A DNA stretch of 17,453 nt from the NCBI GenBank assembly GCA_016303195.1, contig JAEDMD010000016.1, positions 1-17,453 on the forward strand, in the 5' to 3' direction. The stretch's first letter is position 1, and each line of letters starts with the position of its first letter. The notes below the pieces were generated by a model, which did not search any database, was not told the origin of the DNA, and saw nothing but the letters and a program-made list of their open reading frames with translations. The DNA is from Oscillospiraceae bacterium. Lineage in GTDB: Bacteria; Bacillota; Clostridia; Oscillospirales; Ruminococcaceae. Shown here one piece after another: positions 1 to 8,221 of the stretch. The translations under genes were made by a program, and so were the position numbers.

Positions 1-248
1 AGAAAGGTTTCCCCCGATAATTACATATAAACCTGCTATATGAGTACTCCCCTTAATTCGTCCCTTTTTTGCAATACACACATGACACACGCTTCGATAC
101 ACACAGTTTTTCCCGAATCAAAGCCATTTACGCACTTGATACTATATTATGTGTAAAGAAAATAATTATTGGATCAAGGCAGAAATTGCGAACGATTATA
201 AGCAATTACGTGAAGTGTATAAGCGTGTGGGATATGTTCTCCGACACC
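1..248. other. Gene-less upstream leader region
   Basis: I see no convincing gene, RNA or mobile element here. An open frame continuous with cbiD runs back through this stretch, but it has no ribosome site, no family resemblance, and would lie upstream of the promoter, so it is not coding. A perfect 10-bp AT palindrome (AATAATTATT) lies at 161-170, and arms CTTGAT/ATCAAG lie at 135-140 and 173-178; neither has a clear role. No cobalamin-riboswitch B12 box is visible. Confidence 0.6.
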
Positions 249-278
249 TTGACTATAAATATGTTAGTGTGGTATAAT
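249..278 (+). promoter_or_regulatory. Promoter of the cobalamin operon
   Basis: A -35 box TTGACT (249-254) and a -10 box TATAAT (273-278) are separated by 18 bp. The TGG just before the -10 gives an extended -10 (TGnTATAAT). Transcription should start near 285, giving a short leader of about 24 nt before the GTG start of cbiD. This fits a housekeeping sigma factor and leaves no room for a riboswitch, so any control at this end should be by a protein. Confidence 0.8.
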
Positions 279-289
279 GTAATTACATT
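276..289. promoter_or_regulatory. 14-bp palindrome, candidate operator
   Basis: AATGTAATTACATT reads identically on both strands. It overlaps the last bases of the -10 box and the expected transcription start, an ideal place for a repressor to block RNA polymerase. I do not recognise it as the box of a specific regulator. The palindrome is seen directly; the operator role is inferred. Confidence 0.5.
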
Positions 290-308
290 TACAATGGGAG
301 ATGAGTGT

Positions 309-1439
309 GTGAACGAAAAATATATTTACAGCGGCACTCAGAAATTGCGGTGCGGCTATACTACCGGCTCATGTGCGGCGGCGGCTTCAATGGCGGCGGC
401 TCAGATGCTCCTCAGCGGAAAAACAGTCAGCTCCGTCAGCATCACAGTTCCGTCCGGCGATACACTCGAAATCCCGATAATCCACGGAAAATTAGCCGAA
501 AATTCCGCTTCATGCTCAGTCATTAAGGACAGCGGTGATGACCCCGATGTGACAGCAGGTATCGAAATAATCGCCGAAATTTGCAGGATCTCTCACGGAA
601 TAATCATCCTCGGCGGCAAGGGCGTGGGAAAGGTCACGAAAGCAGGTCTTGATCAGCCCGTGGGGGAATGGGCGATAAACTCAGTCCCACGGAAAATGAT
701 AACCGCCGCTGTTACGGAAATTGCCGAACTTTACGGCTATAACGGCGGATTTCAGGTGACTGTTTCAGTTCCCGACGGTGAGAATATCGCAAAAAAGACT
801 TTCAATCCGAGAATGGGCATAATCGGCGGTATTTCCATAATCGGCACAACAGGTATCGTCGAACCGATGAGCAGTTCCGCAATGCTTGGAACTATCCGTG
901 CTGAGGCGAATATGCGAAAAGCCGCAGGATATCACACGCTTCTGCTGACTGTCGGCAATTACAGCGAGGATTTTATCAGACTGAAAAATGGCGATATTTC
1001 GGAAAGAACTGTCACTTGCAGCAACTTCATCGGCGATGCGGTGGATATTGCGGTCTCACTGAAATTCAGCGGCATCCTAATTGTCGGGCATATCGGCAAA
1101 CTGGTGAAACTTGGGAGCGGCATCATGAACACACACTCGTCCTACGCCGACGGACGCATGGAAACGCTCATCGCCTGTGGTGTGATAGCAGGCGTTGAAA
1201 GCCGAATTCTCGCCAATCTTGCGGATTGTGCAACGACGGATGCGGCGCTTGAAATCCTCTATGAAAACGGATGTGCCGAGCAGGTACTGGATGTGCTGAC
1301 AAAGCGGATAAATGCCTATCTTACGGCAAGAACAAAGGGAGAAGCGGAAATCGGAGCAGTTATTTTTTCTAACAAACATGACCTCATGCTGAAAACTGAA
1401 AAGGCTGAGGAGCTTATGAAACGGATCTCGGAGGAATGA
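309..1439 (+). CDS. cbiD: CbiD, cobalt-precorrin-5B C1-methyltransferase
   Basis: CbiD transfers a methyl group from S-adenosylmethionine to C1 of the corrin ring in the anaerobic pathway, in the cytoplasm. The protein is about 376 aa, near the usual family length. The N-terminal motif CGYTTGSCAAAA (residues 15-26) is the family hallmark, and glycine-rich stretches such as GGKGVGKVTKAGL follow. I chose the GTG at 309 because GGGAG at 296-300 lies 8 nt before it and the predicted transcript starts near 285. An ATG at 294 is in frame but has no ribosome site and would lie only about 9 nt into the message. It is the first gene of the operon, and cbiF follows after 1 nt. Confidence 0.95.
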   Translation: MNEKYIYSGTQKLRCGYTTGSCAAAASMAAAQMLLSGKTVSSVSITVPSGDTLEIPIIHGKLAENSASCSVIKDSGDDPDVTAGIEIIAEICRISHGIIILGGKGVGKVTKAGLDQPVGEWAINSVPRKMITAAVTEIAELYGYNGGFQVTVSVPDGENIAKKTFNPRMGIIGGISIIGTTGIVEPMSSSAMLGTIRAEANMRKAAGYHTLLLTVGNYSEDFIRLKNGDISERTVTCSNFIGDAVDIAVSLKFSGILIVGHIGKLVKLGSGIMNTHSSYADGRMETLIACGVIAGVESRILANLADCATTDAALEILYENGCAEQVLDVLTKRINAYLTARTKGEAEIGAVIFSNKHDLMLKTEKAEELMKRISEE

Positions 1440-1440
1440 T

Positions 1441-2199
1441 ATGGTACATTTTGTGGGCGCAGGCTGCGGTGCGGCTGACCTTATTACACTGAGAGGGATG
1501 AGGCTGATCGGCGAGGCTGATGTGGTGATATACGCAGGTTCGCTGGTAAATCCCGAATTGTTGGGATATGCAAGGGATGATTGCAAAATTTTCAACAGTG
1601 CGGAAATGACACTCGATGAAGTTGTAGAAACCATGAAAAATGCCGAAAAACAGGGGGAAAATACCGTCAGACTACACACGGGCGATCCAAGTATCTATGG
1701 TGCGATAAGGGAGCAGATGGACAGGCTCGACGCTCTCGGCATAAGCTACGATGTGACACCGGGAGTCAGCTCTTTCTGCGGAGCGGCGGCGGCGCTGAGG
1801 GCGGAGTACACTTTGCCCGATATTTCGCAGACTGTGATACTTACCCGAATGGCCGGGCGGACTTCTGTTCCCGAAAAGGAGAGCATTGAAAGTCTCGCCG
1901 TTCATAATGCAACGATGGTCATTTTTCTCAGCACAGGAATGCTTACGGAACTGTCGGAAAGGCTTATCACAGGCGGTTACAGCCCCGATACCCCTGCGGC
2001 TATCGTGTACAAGGCAACGTGGAAGGACGAGAAAATTTGTCGGTGCAAAGTCAGCGAACTGGCGGAAACTGCCGAAAAAAACGGGATAAAAAAGACTGCG
2101 CTGATTGCTGTCGGAGGCTTCCTCGGCGACGATTATTCGCTGTCAAAGCTGTATGACCCGACCTTTGAAACGGAGTTCAGAAAGGCGAGCGAAAAATGA
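1441..2199 (+). CDS. cbiF: CbiF, cobalt-precorrin-4 C11-methyltransferase
   Basis: This S-adenosylmethionine-dependent enzyme methylates C11 of cobalt-precorrin-4. The 252-aa length is normal for the tetrapyrrole methylase family. Diagnostic segments are VHFVGAG at the N-terminus, YAGSLVNPE (31-39), GDPSIYGA (81-88), TPGVSSFCGAAAAL (106-119) and SQTVILTRMAGRTSVPE (129-145), the last typical of the CbiF/CobM branch. An unusual feature is GAGCG at residues 6-10, where these enzymes usually have GAGPG. GGAGG at 1430-1434 serves the ATG. The gene starts 1 nt after cbiD and overlaps cbiG by 4 nt. Confidence 0.95.
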   Translation: MVHFVGAGCGAADLITLRGMRLIGEADVVIYAGSLVNPELLGYARDDCKIFNSAEMTLDEVVETMKNAEKQGENTVRLHTGDPSIYGAIREQMDRLDALGISYDVTPGVSSFCGAAAALRAEYTLPDISQTVILTRMAGRTSVPEKESIESLAVHNATMVIFLSTGMLTELSERLITGGYSPDTPAAIVYKATWKDEKICRCKVSELAETAEKNGIKKTALIAVGGFLGDDYSLSKLYDPTFETEFRKASEK

Positions 2200-3218
2200 G
2201 AGCGGCGGTCATATCATACACCGAGAACGGACGGCTTCTGTCACTGGAGATTTCCCGAAATATAGCGGAAATCCGACGATTTTGCTATAAGACACACACT
2301 GACGGCCAAGCAGAAGTTTTCAACAGTACGAAGAACATTGTTGAAAAACTCTGGTGCAGTACTGATGCGCTGATTTTTGTCTGCGCCTGCGGAATTGCCG
2401 TTCGTGCGATCGCCCCATATTTGAAATCCAAGCAGACCGACCCGGCTGTTGTGGTGATCGACGATTGCGGTAAATACGTAATTCCCGTACTTTCTGGGCA
2501 TATCGGCGGTGCAAATGCGATTGCGGAGCGGCTTGCGGATATACTCGGAGCGCAGGCTGTTATCACCACTGCCACCGACATTGGCGGTCATTTTTCCCCC
2601 GACAGCTTTGCGGTTGCAAATGACCTGATAATTGGCGATATTTCGGCGGCTAAGGCGATTGCCTGTGCAGTTCTTGACGGTGAGAAAATTGGCCTTGTCA
2701 GCGATTTTCCGATGAAAAATATCCCTGCTGAGTTCGGCGATTCTGAAAAAATTGGGATGTATATCGGTACAAACAACGATATTTCGCCATTTGTGACAAC
2801 TCTCAGGCTGATTCCAAGAAATGTATTTATCGGTATCGGATGCAGAAAAGGAACTGCCGAAAATGTCATTGTTGAAACTGTTGAAAAAGCTCTTTTGGCG
2901 GCAGAAATACCTGCCGAGAGAATTTGCGGAGTGGCTTCAATTGACCTGAAATCGCATGAAAACGGACTTCTCAACTTTTGCAGGGATCGTGGTTATAGTA
3001 TCAAATTTTACACATCCGCACAGCTTTCAGAGGCCGAGGGTGATTTTACTGCGTCGCCATTTGTTAAAAATATCACCGGTGTTGATAATGTGTGCGAAAG
3101 AGCTGCTGTCCTGTGTAGCGGAGGAGCGCTAATTATGCGAAAATTCGCCGAAAATGGCGTTACAGTGGCGGCTGCTGAAAAGACTGTGGACATTGATTTT
3201 GAAAGGAAGATTCTATGA
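2196..3218 (+). CDS. cbiG: CbiG, cobalt-precorrin-5A hydrolase
   Basis: CbiG opens the delta-lactone of cobalt-precorrin-5A and releases the two-carbon C20 fragment as acetaldehyde, contracting the ring. The 340-aa protein has the expected two parts. The N-terminal/central part carries CACGIAVRAIAPYL (63-76) and VIPVLSGHIGGAN (95-107). The C-terminal part begins around FIGIGCRKGT (211-220), the signature of the CbiG C-terminal domain. It overlaps cbiF by ATGA and overlaps cbiH by 4 nt. The AAAGG at 2181-2185 is a weak, rather distant ribosome site, so coupling to cbiF translation is likely. Confidence 0.93.
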   Translation: MRAAVISYTENGRLLSLEISRNIAEIRRFCYKTHTDGQAEVFNSTKNIVEKLWCSTDALIFVCACGIAVRAIAPYLKSKQTDPAVVVIDDCGKYVIPVLSGHIGGANAIAERLADILGAQAVITTATDIGGHFSPDSFAVANDLIIGDISAAKAIACAVLDGEKIGLVSDFPMKNIPAEFGDSEKIGMYIGTNNDISPFVTTLRLIPRNVFIGIGCRKGTAENVIVETVEKALLAAEIPAERICGVASIDLKSHENGLLNFCRDRGYSIKFYTSAQLSEAEGDFTASPFVKNITGVDNVCERAAVLCSGGALIMRKFAENGVTVAAAEKTVDIDFERKIL

Positions 3219-3940
3219 AACTCTACGTCGTCGGATTCGGTGCAGGAAGTCGTGAGGGCATGACTTTAGCGGCTGAAAGTGCTATAATGCGAAGTGACCT
3301 GATAGTTGGATACACAACATACACGGACATTATAAGTCGATTTTTTCCCGAAAAACAGGTGCTTTCCACAGGTATGAGGCATGAGCGTGAACGTGTTGAA
3401 ATGGCGCTGAAAGAGGCTGAAACGAAAAATGTGGCATTGGTTTGCAGTGGTGATCCAGAGCTGTACGGAATGGCGGGGCTTGCGCTGGAAATTGCCGAAA
3501 ATTCGCCTGATATCGACATTGAGATCGTAGCAGGTGTGTCTGCCGCATTCAGCGGTGGGGCATTGCTCGGTTCGCCATTGACCTGCGACATGGCTGTCAT
3601 TAGCTTGTCTGATCTTCTTGTACCAATTGAAAAAATCGAAAAAAGGCTTAAATGCGCCGCTGAAGGCGGTTTTGTGATAGTTTTGTACAATCCATCCTCG
3701 AAAAAACGTGCGGACTACCTGCAAAAGGCTTGCGACATTATCCTTGCCGTCCGATCGCCTGAGACTGTTTGCGGATTTGTGAAAAATATCGGCAGGGAAG
3801 GTCAGGAATGTCATGTGCTGACCCTCGGAGAATTGCGAAATACAGCCGTTGATATGTTCACGACGGTCTTTATCGGAAATTCTGAAACAAAGAATATCGA
3901 CGGAAAAATGGTTACTCCGAGAGGCTATCGTAATGTTTAA
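3215..3940 (+). CDS. cbiH: CbiH, cobalt-precorrin-3B C17-methyltransferase
   Basis: CbiH methylates C17 and drives formation of the ring-contracted lactone intermediate (cobalt-precorrin-4). The 241-aa protein is a full tetrapyrrole methylase: LYVVGFGAGSREGMT (3-17), YTTY (33-36), SGDPELYGMAG (78-88), VAGVSAAFSGGALLGSPL near 105-122, and VLYNPSSKKR, the last typical of the CbiH/CobJ branch. AAAGGA at 3202-3207 lies 7 nt before the ATG. It overlaps cbiG by 4 nt and cbiJ by 8 nt. No fusion to another domain is present. Confidence 0.94.
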   Translation: MKLYVVGFGAGSREGMTLAAESAIMRSDLIVGYTTYTDIISRFFPEKQVLSTGMRHERERVEMALKEAETKNVALVCSGDPELYGMAGLALEIAENSPDIDIEIVAGVSAAFSGGALLGSPLTCDMAVISLSDLLVPIEKIEKRLKCAAEGGFVIVLYNPSSKKRADYLQKACDIILAVRSPETVCGFVKNIGREGQECHVLTLGELRNTAVDMFTTVFIGNSETKNIDGKMVTPRGYRNV

Positions 3941-4676
3941 ACTTTTGATTTTTGGTGGCACGACTGAAGGCCGATTAGCTGCTGAATTCTGCGAAAAATC
4001 GGGAATTGAATGCGTAGTTTCCGTTGCAACGGATTACGGTGCGACTTTGCTTCCGAAAACTGTCAAAGTTCATATTGGGCGGATGGACAGCGGTATGATG
4101 ACAGAATACATGAAAAATGGCGAATTTTCGCATATTATTGATGCTACTCACCCTTATGCAACAGAGGCCTCCACAAATATAAGATCCGCCTGTAAAATCG
4201 CAGATTTGCCCTATTTCAGGCTGATTCGTGAACGTGAGGTCCTGACCGGCGAAGTAGTAAAAAATCTTGACGAAGCAATAAAATTACTTAACAAAGTTAA
4301 CGAAAATGTTCTTTGTACTCTCGGAAGCAAAAATATGGCTCAGATGACGAAGGTGAACGGTTTTGCTGAAAGAGTCTGGCTAAGACTTCTTCCGGCGGAA
4401 GGGATCCTTGAAGAATGCCGAAATACAGGCTTTAATGAGGATCATGTCATTCTTGGAAAAGGTCCGTTTTCGGTCGGGGAGAATATGAAACATATTCAAA
4501 TGAGCAACGCTGAAATTCTTTTAACCAAAGAGAGCGGCTGTGCAGGCGGATATCCTGAAAAGGTACAAGCCGCTAAAAATTGCGGAATTCGCCTTATTAC
4601 GATCTCAAGGCCCGATGAAGATGGATATTCGATTAATGAGTTGTTTGAATTAATTAAAAGGTGCGGTGAAGTGTGA
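3933..4676 (+). CDS. cbiJ: CbiJ, cobalt-precorrin-6A reductase
   Basis: CbiJ uses a nicotinamide cofactor to reduce one double bond of the macrocycle, giving cobalt-precorrin-6B. The protein is 247 aa, normal for the family. The nucleotide-binding start LLIFGGTTEGR (4-14) and the motif DATHPYATEAS (70-80) are diagnostic. Near the C-terminus, TKESGCAGGYPEKVQAA matches the conserved TKxSG block. I chose the ATG at 3933 because GAGAGG (3919-3924) sits 8 nt before it. An in-frame ATG at 3849 lies inside cbiH and adds unrelated residues. It overlaps cbiH by 8 nt and the next gene by 4 nt. Confidence 0.93.
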   Translation: MFKLLIFGGTTEGRLAAEFCEKSGIECVVSVATDYGATLLPKTVKVHIGRMDSGMMTEYMKNGEFSHIIDATHPYATEASTNIRSACKIADLPYFRLIREREVLTGEVVKNLDEAIKLLNKVNENVLCTLGSKNMAQMTKVNGFAERVWLRLLPAEGILEECRNTGFNEDHVILGKGPFSVGENMKHIQMSNAEILLTKESGCAGGYPEKVQAAKNCGIRLITISRPDEDGYSINELFELIKRCGEV

Positions 4677-5863
4677 AAGTATTTGTTGTCGGAATCGGAG
4701 TAAATGGCGAAGATTCGCTGACTATCGAAGCAAAAGAAGCTATTTCGGAGGCTGAGCTGCTTATTGGTGCAGAAAGAATGACGAAGCCGTTTTCGGATAG
4801 CGGAAAAATAATTGAAAATGCCTGTATAGCGCAGGATATTGCGGATATTCTCGAAAAATCAAATTTTGAAACTGCGGCTGTATTGATGTCAGGGGATTGT
4901 GGTTTTTTCAGCGGAGCTAAGAAATTGCTACCATTACTTGAATATCATGAAATTACTATTATCAGCGGTATTTCATCAATGGCATATTTTTGCGGTAAAA
5001 TTGGAATTTCTTACGAAAATATGCGGTTTATCTCACTTCATGGCAGACACGGAAACATTGCAATTAACACATTGTTTAGTGAAAAATGTTTCTATCTTCT
5101 CGGAGGAGAGATGACAGCGGCTGACGTATGCCAAAGGCTTTGCGATTATGGATTTTCAGATGTAACAGTTTACGTAGGCGAAAATCTTGGATACGAAAAT
5201 GAACAAGTGGTCAGTTTTAAGGTGAGCGAATTCAGAGATGATTTGACATCAAAACTTAGTGTATTAGTTACAGAAAATCCCGATTTTATGCGTTTTATAC
5301 CGTGTTCTATCAGTGATGAAAGTTTTATTAGGGGTAGTGTTCCAATGACTAAATCAATTGTCAGAGGTAACATTGTTTCTTCCCTTGAAATAGGCAAAAA
5401 TGACATTTGCTGGGATATCGGATGCGGTACAGGTTCGATTTCAATTGAAATGGCTTTCAGATGTCCTGATGGTATGGTTTATGCATTTGACAAAAATAGT
5501 GAAGCTATTGAATTAACTATTAAAAATTCAAGAAGATTCGGATGTGACAATATAACAGCTATTGATGGGATTTGCCCCGATATTCTGGGAAATTTTAATG
5601 CTCCGAATAAAGTCTTTATTGGCGGCAGTTCGGGAAATATGAACGAGATTTTTAAATGCGTTTACAATAAAAATCCATGCGCTGATATTGCTGTTTCGGC
5701 TGTTTCACTTGAAACTCTAACTCAGGCGCAAGAGGCTTTTGAAACGTTTGGCGGTGAGTATTCGATAGTTCAGATAGCTGTCACCGAAAACCGAAAAATA
5801 GGCAATCACACCATGTTGTCAGCTCAAAATCCAGTGTTCATCATAAGGGGAAAATTGCAATGA
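4673..5863 (+). CDS. cbiET: CbiE-CbiT fusion: cobalt-precorrin-7 C5- and -6B C15-methyltransferase
   Basis: One 396-aa protein joins two enzymes that are separate genes in many bacteria. Residues 1-200 are CbiE, a tetrapyrrole methylase (VFVVGIGVNGED at 3-14, LMSGDCGFFSGAK at 71-83). Residues about 205-396 are CbiT, a Rossmann methyltransferase (IRGSVPMTKSIVR at 219-231, SAM motif WDIGCGTGSISIE at 247-259, FIGGSSGNM at 315-323). Together they methylate C5 and C15 and decarboxylate the C12 acetate side chain, as does aerobic CobL, which has the same order. The start is GTG, overlapping the cbiJ stop (GTGA). The gene looks more AT-rich than cbiD/cbiF or cbiP/cbiC. Confidence 0.94.
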   Translation: MKVFVVGIGVNGEDSLTIEAKEAISEAELLIGAERMTKPFSDSGKIIENACIAQDIADILEKSNFETAAVLMSGDCGFFSGAKKLLPLLEYHEITIISGISSMAYFCGKIGISYENMRFISLHGRHGNIAINTLFSEKCFYLLGGEMTAADVCQRLCDYGFSDVTVYVGENLGYENEQVVSFKVSEFRDDLTSKLSVLVTENPDFMRFIPCSISDESFIRGSVPMTKSIVRGNIVSSLEIGKNDICWDIGCGTGSISIEMAFRCPDGMVYAFDKNSEAIELTIKNSRRFGCDNITAIDGICPDILGNFNAPNKVFIGGSSGNMNEIFKCVYNKNPCADIAVSAVSLETLTQAQEAFETFGGEYSIVQIAVTENRKIGNHTMLSAQNPVFIIRGKLQ

Positions 5864-7206
5864 AAAGGTTTATGATCGCAGGGACAGGGAGCGGCTGCGG
5901 AAAAACAACTATAACTTGTGCGATTCTTGCCGCTCTGAAAAAACGTGGGATAAATTCGGCGGCTTTTAAATGCGGTCCTGATTACATCGATCCGATGTTC
6001 CATAGGCGAGCAATTGGCGTAGAATCGCATAATTTGGATAGTTTCTTTTGTGATAGTAATACTATCAGATTTCTGTTGAATGAGTACTCTGCGGAGGTTT
6101 CGGTTATCGAAGGCGTGATGGGGTTCTATGATGGTAAGGATGGTTCAGCCTTTAAAGTGTCAGAAATTACCGATACGCCCGTGGTTGTGGTCATTAATTG
6201 TAAGGGAATGAGTGACTCGATCGGCGCTGTAATGAGTGGTTTTCTTGGCTATAATAAGCCAAATAACATTGTGGGATTTATTTTTAACCAGCTTCCTGAG
6301 AAGCTGCGACCTTTGGCGGAAAAATTGTGTAATGAGCTAAATACACGATTTTTCGGCATTTTTCCGAGGAATGACATTCATTTTGAAAGCCGTCATCTTG
6401 GATTGGTGACTGCTGACGAAACAGTCGATATTGCCGAAAAACTGGATATACTTGGCGAGCTTGCGGAAAAATATCTTCTTCTTGATGATTTGTGCGGTCT
6501 TGAGGGCAACAGCTTTGATGCTAAAATCACAACGCCTGTTTATAGCGATATTTCGCCGATTATTGCTGTTGCCTCTGATAATGCGTTTTGTTTCCGTTAC
6601 TCTGAGAATATCGACCTGCTTGAGAAAATGGGATGCAAGATACGCTATTTTTCACCAATTTCTGACCGTTCTGTACCTGATGCCGATGGCTTGCTGCTTT
6701 GCGGCGGATATCCCGAATTGTATGCGGAGAAATTATCTGATAATAAAACGATGCTTGAAAGCGTAAAAAATGCCGTAAAATCGGGAATTCCAACGATTGC
6801 AGAATGTGGTGGGTTTATGTATCTTAATAAGGCAATTATAACAAATGACGGAAAGTCATTTCGGATGGCCGGGGTATTTGATTCAGATGCGTTTTCAACA
6901 GATAGATTACAAAGATTTGGCTATATTACGCTGAAATCTGACATTGATAGTATGATTTGTCAAAAGAATCATTCAATAAGAGCTCACGAATTTCATTATT
7001 GGGACTGTACTTGCTGCGGTAACGGATTTATAGCGGAAAAACAGGATGGGAAAAGCTGGAAATGCGCTTATATCGGCGATAATTTATATGCAGGCTTTCC
7101 ACATCTATACTTTTATTCAGACATCAGTATTGCAGAGCGGTTTGTAGAAAAATGCTGTGAACGGAGGAAATATGGAAAGGATCAAAAAAATAACTCACAC
7201 GGATAA
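5860..7206 (+). CDS. cbiA: CbiA, cobyrinate a,c-diamide synthase
   Basis: CbiA amidates the a and c acetates of cobyrinate using ATP and glutamine. The 448-aa protein has an N-terminal ATP-binding domain with P-loop GTGSGCGKTT (8-17), then FKCGPDYIDPMFH (37-48) and EGVMGFYDG (84-92). The C-terminal class I-type glutamine amidotransferase domain has CGGYPELYAEKL (281-292), the nucleophile Cys316 in AECGGFMYL, and a candidate catalytic His415 in GFPHLYFYS. AAGGGGA at 5845-5851 lies 8 nt before the ATG. It overlaps cbiET by 4 nt and cobT by 35 nt, the longest overlap in the operon. Its last 15 residues are a polar tail. Confidence 0.95.
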   Translation: MKRFMIAGTGSGCGKTTITCAILAALKKRGINSAAFKCGPDYIDPMFHRRAIGVESHNLDSFFCDSNTIRFLLNEYSAEVSVIEGVMGFYDGKDGSAFKVSEITDTPVVVVINCKGMSDSIGAVMSGFLGYNKPNNIVGFIFNQLPEKLRPLAEKLCNELNTRFFGIFPRNDIHFESRHLGLVTADETVDIAEKLDILGELAEKYLLLDDLCGLEGNSFDAKITTPVYSDISPIIAVASDNAFCFRYSENIDLLEKMGCKIRYFSPISDRSVPDADGLLLCGGYPELYAEKLSDNKTMLESVKNAVKSGIPTIAECGGFMYLNKAIITNDGKSFRMAGVFDSDAFSTDRLQRFGYITLKSDIDSMICQKNHSIRAHEFHYWDCTCCGNGFIAEKQDGKSWKCAYIGDNLYAGFPHLYFYSDISIAERFVEKCCERRKYGKDQKNNSHG

Positions 7207-8221
7207 ATCAGCGTATATTGCCTCAAAACAGCGTTGGGACAATATTGCTAAGCCGCTTGGGAGTTTTGGTTTGCTTGAAGGTATGATACAGAAGATCGCC
7301 GCTGTTCAAGGAACGGCTGATGTCGATATTTCGAGGAAAACTGCTGTTATTATGTGCGGAGATCATGGTGTTACAGTTGAGGGGGTTACTCAGTGCGGAA
7401 GCGAGGTCACAGCCGAATGTGCAATTGCGATTGCTGAGGGGCGGTCTAACATAAATGCCGTAGCTTCGCAGTTTGGAATCGATGTTATAGCTGTGGATGT
7501 CGGTATCGCCAAAGATGTTGAATGTTCTTTACTTGTTGATCGAAAAATCGCCTATGGTACGGCAAATATTACTCGAATGCCTGCAATGACTAACGGTCAG
7601 ATGATGAGTGCTGTTAAAACAGGAATGGACATAGTGGGAGAATTGTCACAAAACGGCACAAATCTCGTAATTTCGGGAGAAATGGGCATTGGAAATACTA
7701 CGTCTGCAAGTGCTGTTGCATCCGTACTTCTTGGACTTCCACCAGAACAGGTGACGGGCAGAGGCGCAGGATTATCGAGTGAGGGACTTGGCAGGAAAAT
7801 TAACGCAGTAAGGTCTGCAATTGCCGTAAATTCGCCGAATATCGATGATTGTTATGACGTTTTGCGTAAACTGGGAGGTTTGGAAATGGCTGCCATGACG
7901 GGGCTGTTTCTTGGCGGAGCATTTTATCATATCCCGGTGGTCATAGATGGCGTAATTTCGGCCGCCGCCGCCGCTATCGCTTATGGGATACAGCCGATTT
8001 GCAGTGAGTATATGCTTGCAAGCCATTGTTCAAATGAACCTGCCGGAAAAGGGCTTCTTGAATATTGCAGACAAAAGCCGGTAATCAGCGCAGAATTGAG
8101 GCTTGGTGAGGGGACAGGCGGTGCGCTTCTTGCACCGCTTCTGGATGGCGCAGCTGCGCTTTATAATAATGCCCACAAATTTAACGAAACATCCATAGAA
8201 AGGTACGTGGAGCTGAAATGA
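7172..8221 (+). CDS. cobT: CobT, nicotinate-nucleotide:DMB phosphoribosyltransferase
   Basis: CobT activates the lower base by transferring phosphoribose from nicotinate mononucleotide to dimethylbenzimidazole or another base, giving an alpha-ribotide. The 349-aa length is normal. Key segments are KPLGSFGLLE (27-36), CGDHGVTVEGVTQ (62-74), GEMGIGNTTSASA (169-181) and LRLGEGTGGAL (309-319), with Glu313 matching the catalytic base of the family. I chose ATG 7172 because GGAGG at 7163-7167 precedes it; a GTG at 7157 is in frame but lies before that site. The start is inside the cbiA end. No lower-base synthesis gene is in the window, so the base is not known. Confidence 0.95.
   Translation: MERIKKITHTDKSAYIASKQRWDNIAKPLGSFGLLEGMIQKIAAVQGTADVDISRKTAVIMCGDHGVTVEGVTQCGSEVTAECAIAIAEGRSNINAVASQFGIDVIAVDVGIAKDVECSLLVDRKIAYGTANITRMPAMTNGQMMSAVKTGMDIVGELSQNGTNLVISGEMGIGNTTSASAVASVLLGLPPEQVTGRGAGLSSEGLGRKINAVRSAIAVNSPNIDDCYDVLRKLGGLEMAAMTGLFLGGAFYHIPVVIDGVISAAAAAIAYGIQPICSEYMLASHCSNEPAGKGLLEYCRQKPVISAELRLGEGTGGALLAPLLDGAAALYNNAHKFNETSIERYVELK

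Noticed and set aside
69-308. N-terminal extension of CbiD by 80 residues
   Set aside because: It lies upstream of or across the promoter and expected transcription start, has no ribosome site and shows no family similarity.
1-308. Cobalamin riboswitch before cbiD
   Set aside because: No B12 box (AGTCxGGAxACCTGCC-like) and the promoter leaves only about 24 nt of leader.
1077-1679. 200-codon minus-strand open frame over cbiD/cbiF
   Set aside because: It lies antisense to two clearly conserved genes, has no ribosome site I can see and no recognisable domain; a codon-bias shadow.
3266-3961. 231-codon minus-strand open frame over cbiH
   Set aside because: Same reasoning: it is fully antisense to cbiH and its sequence resembles no family.
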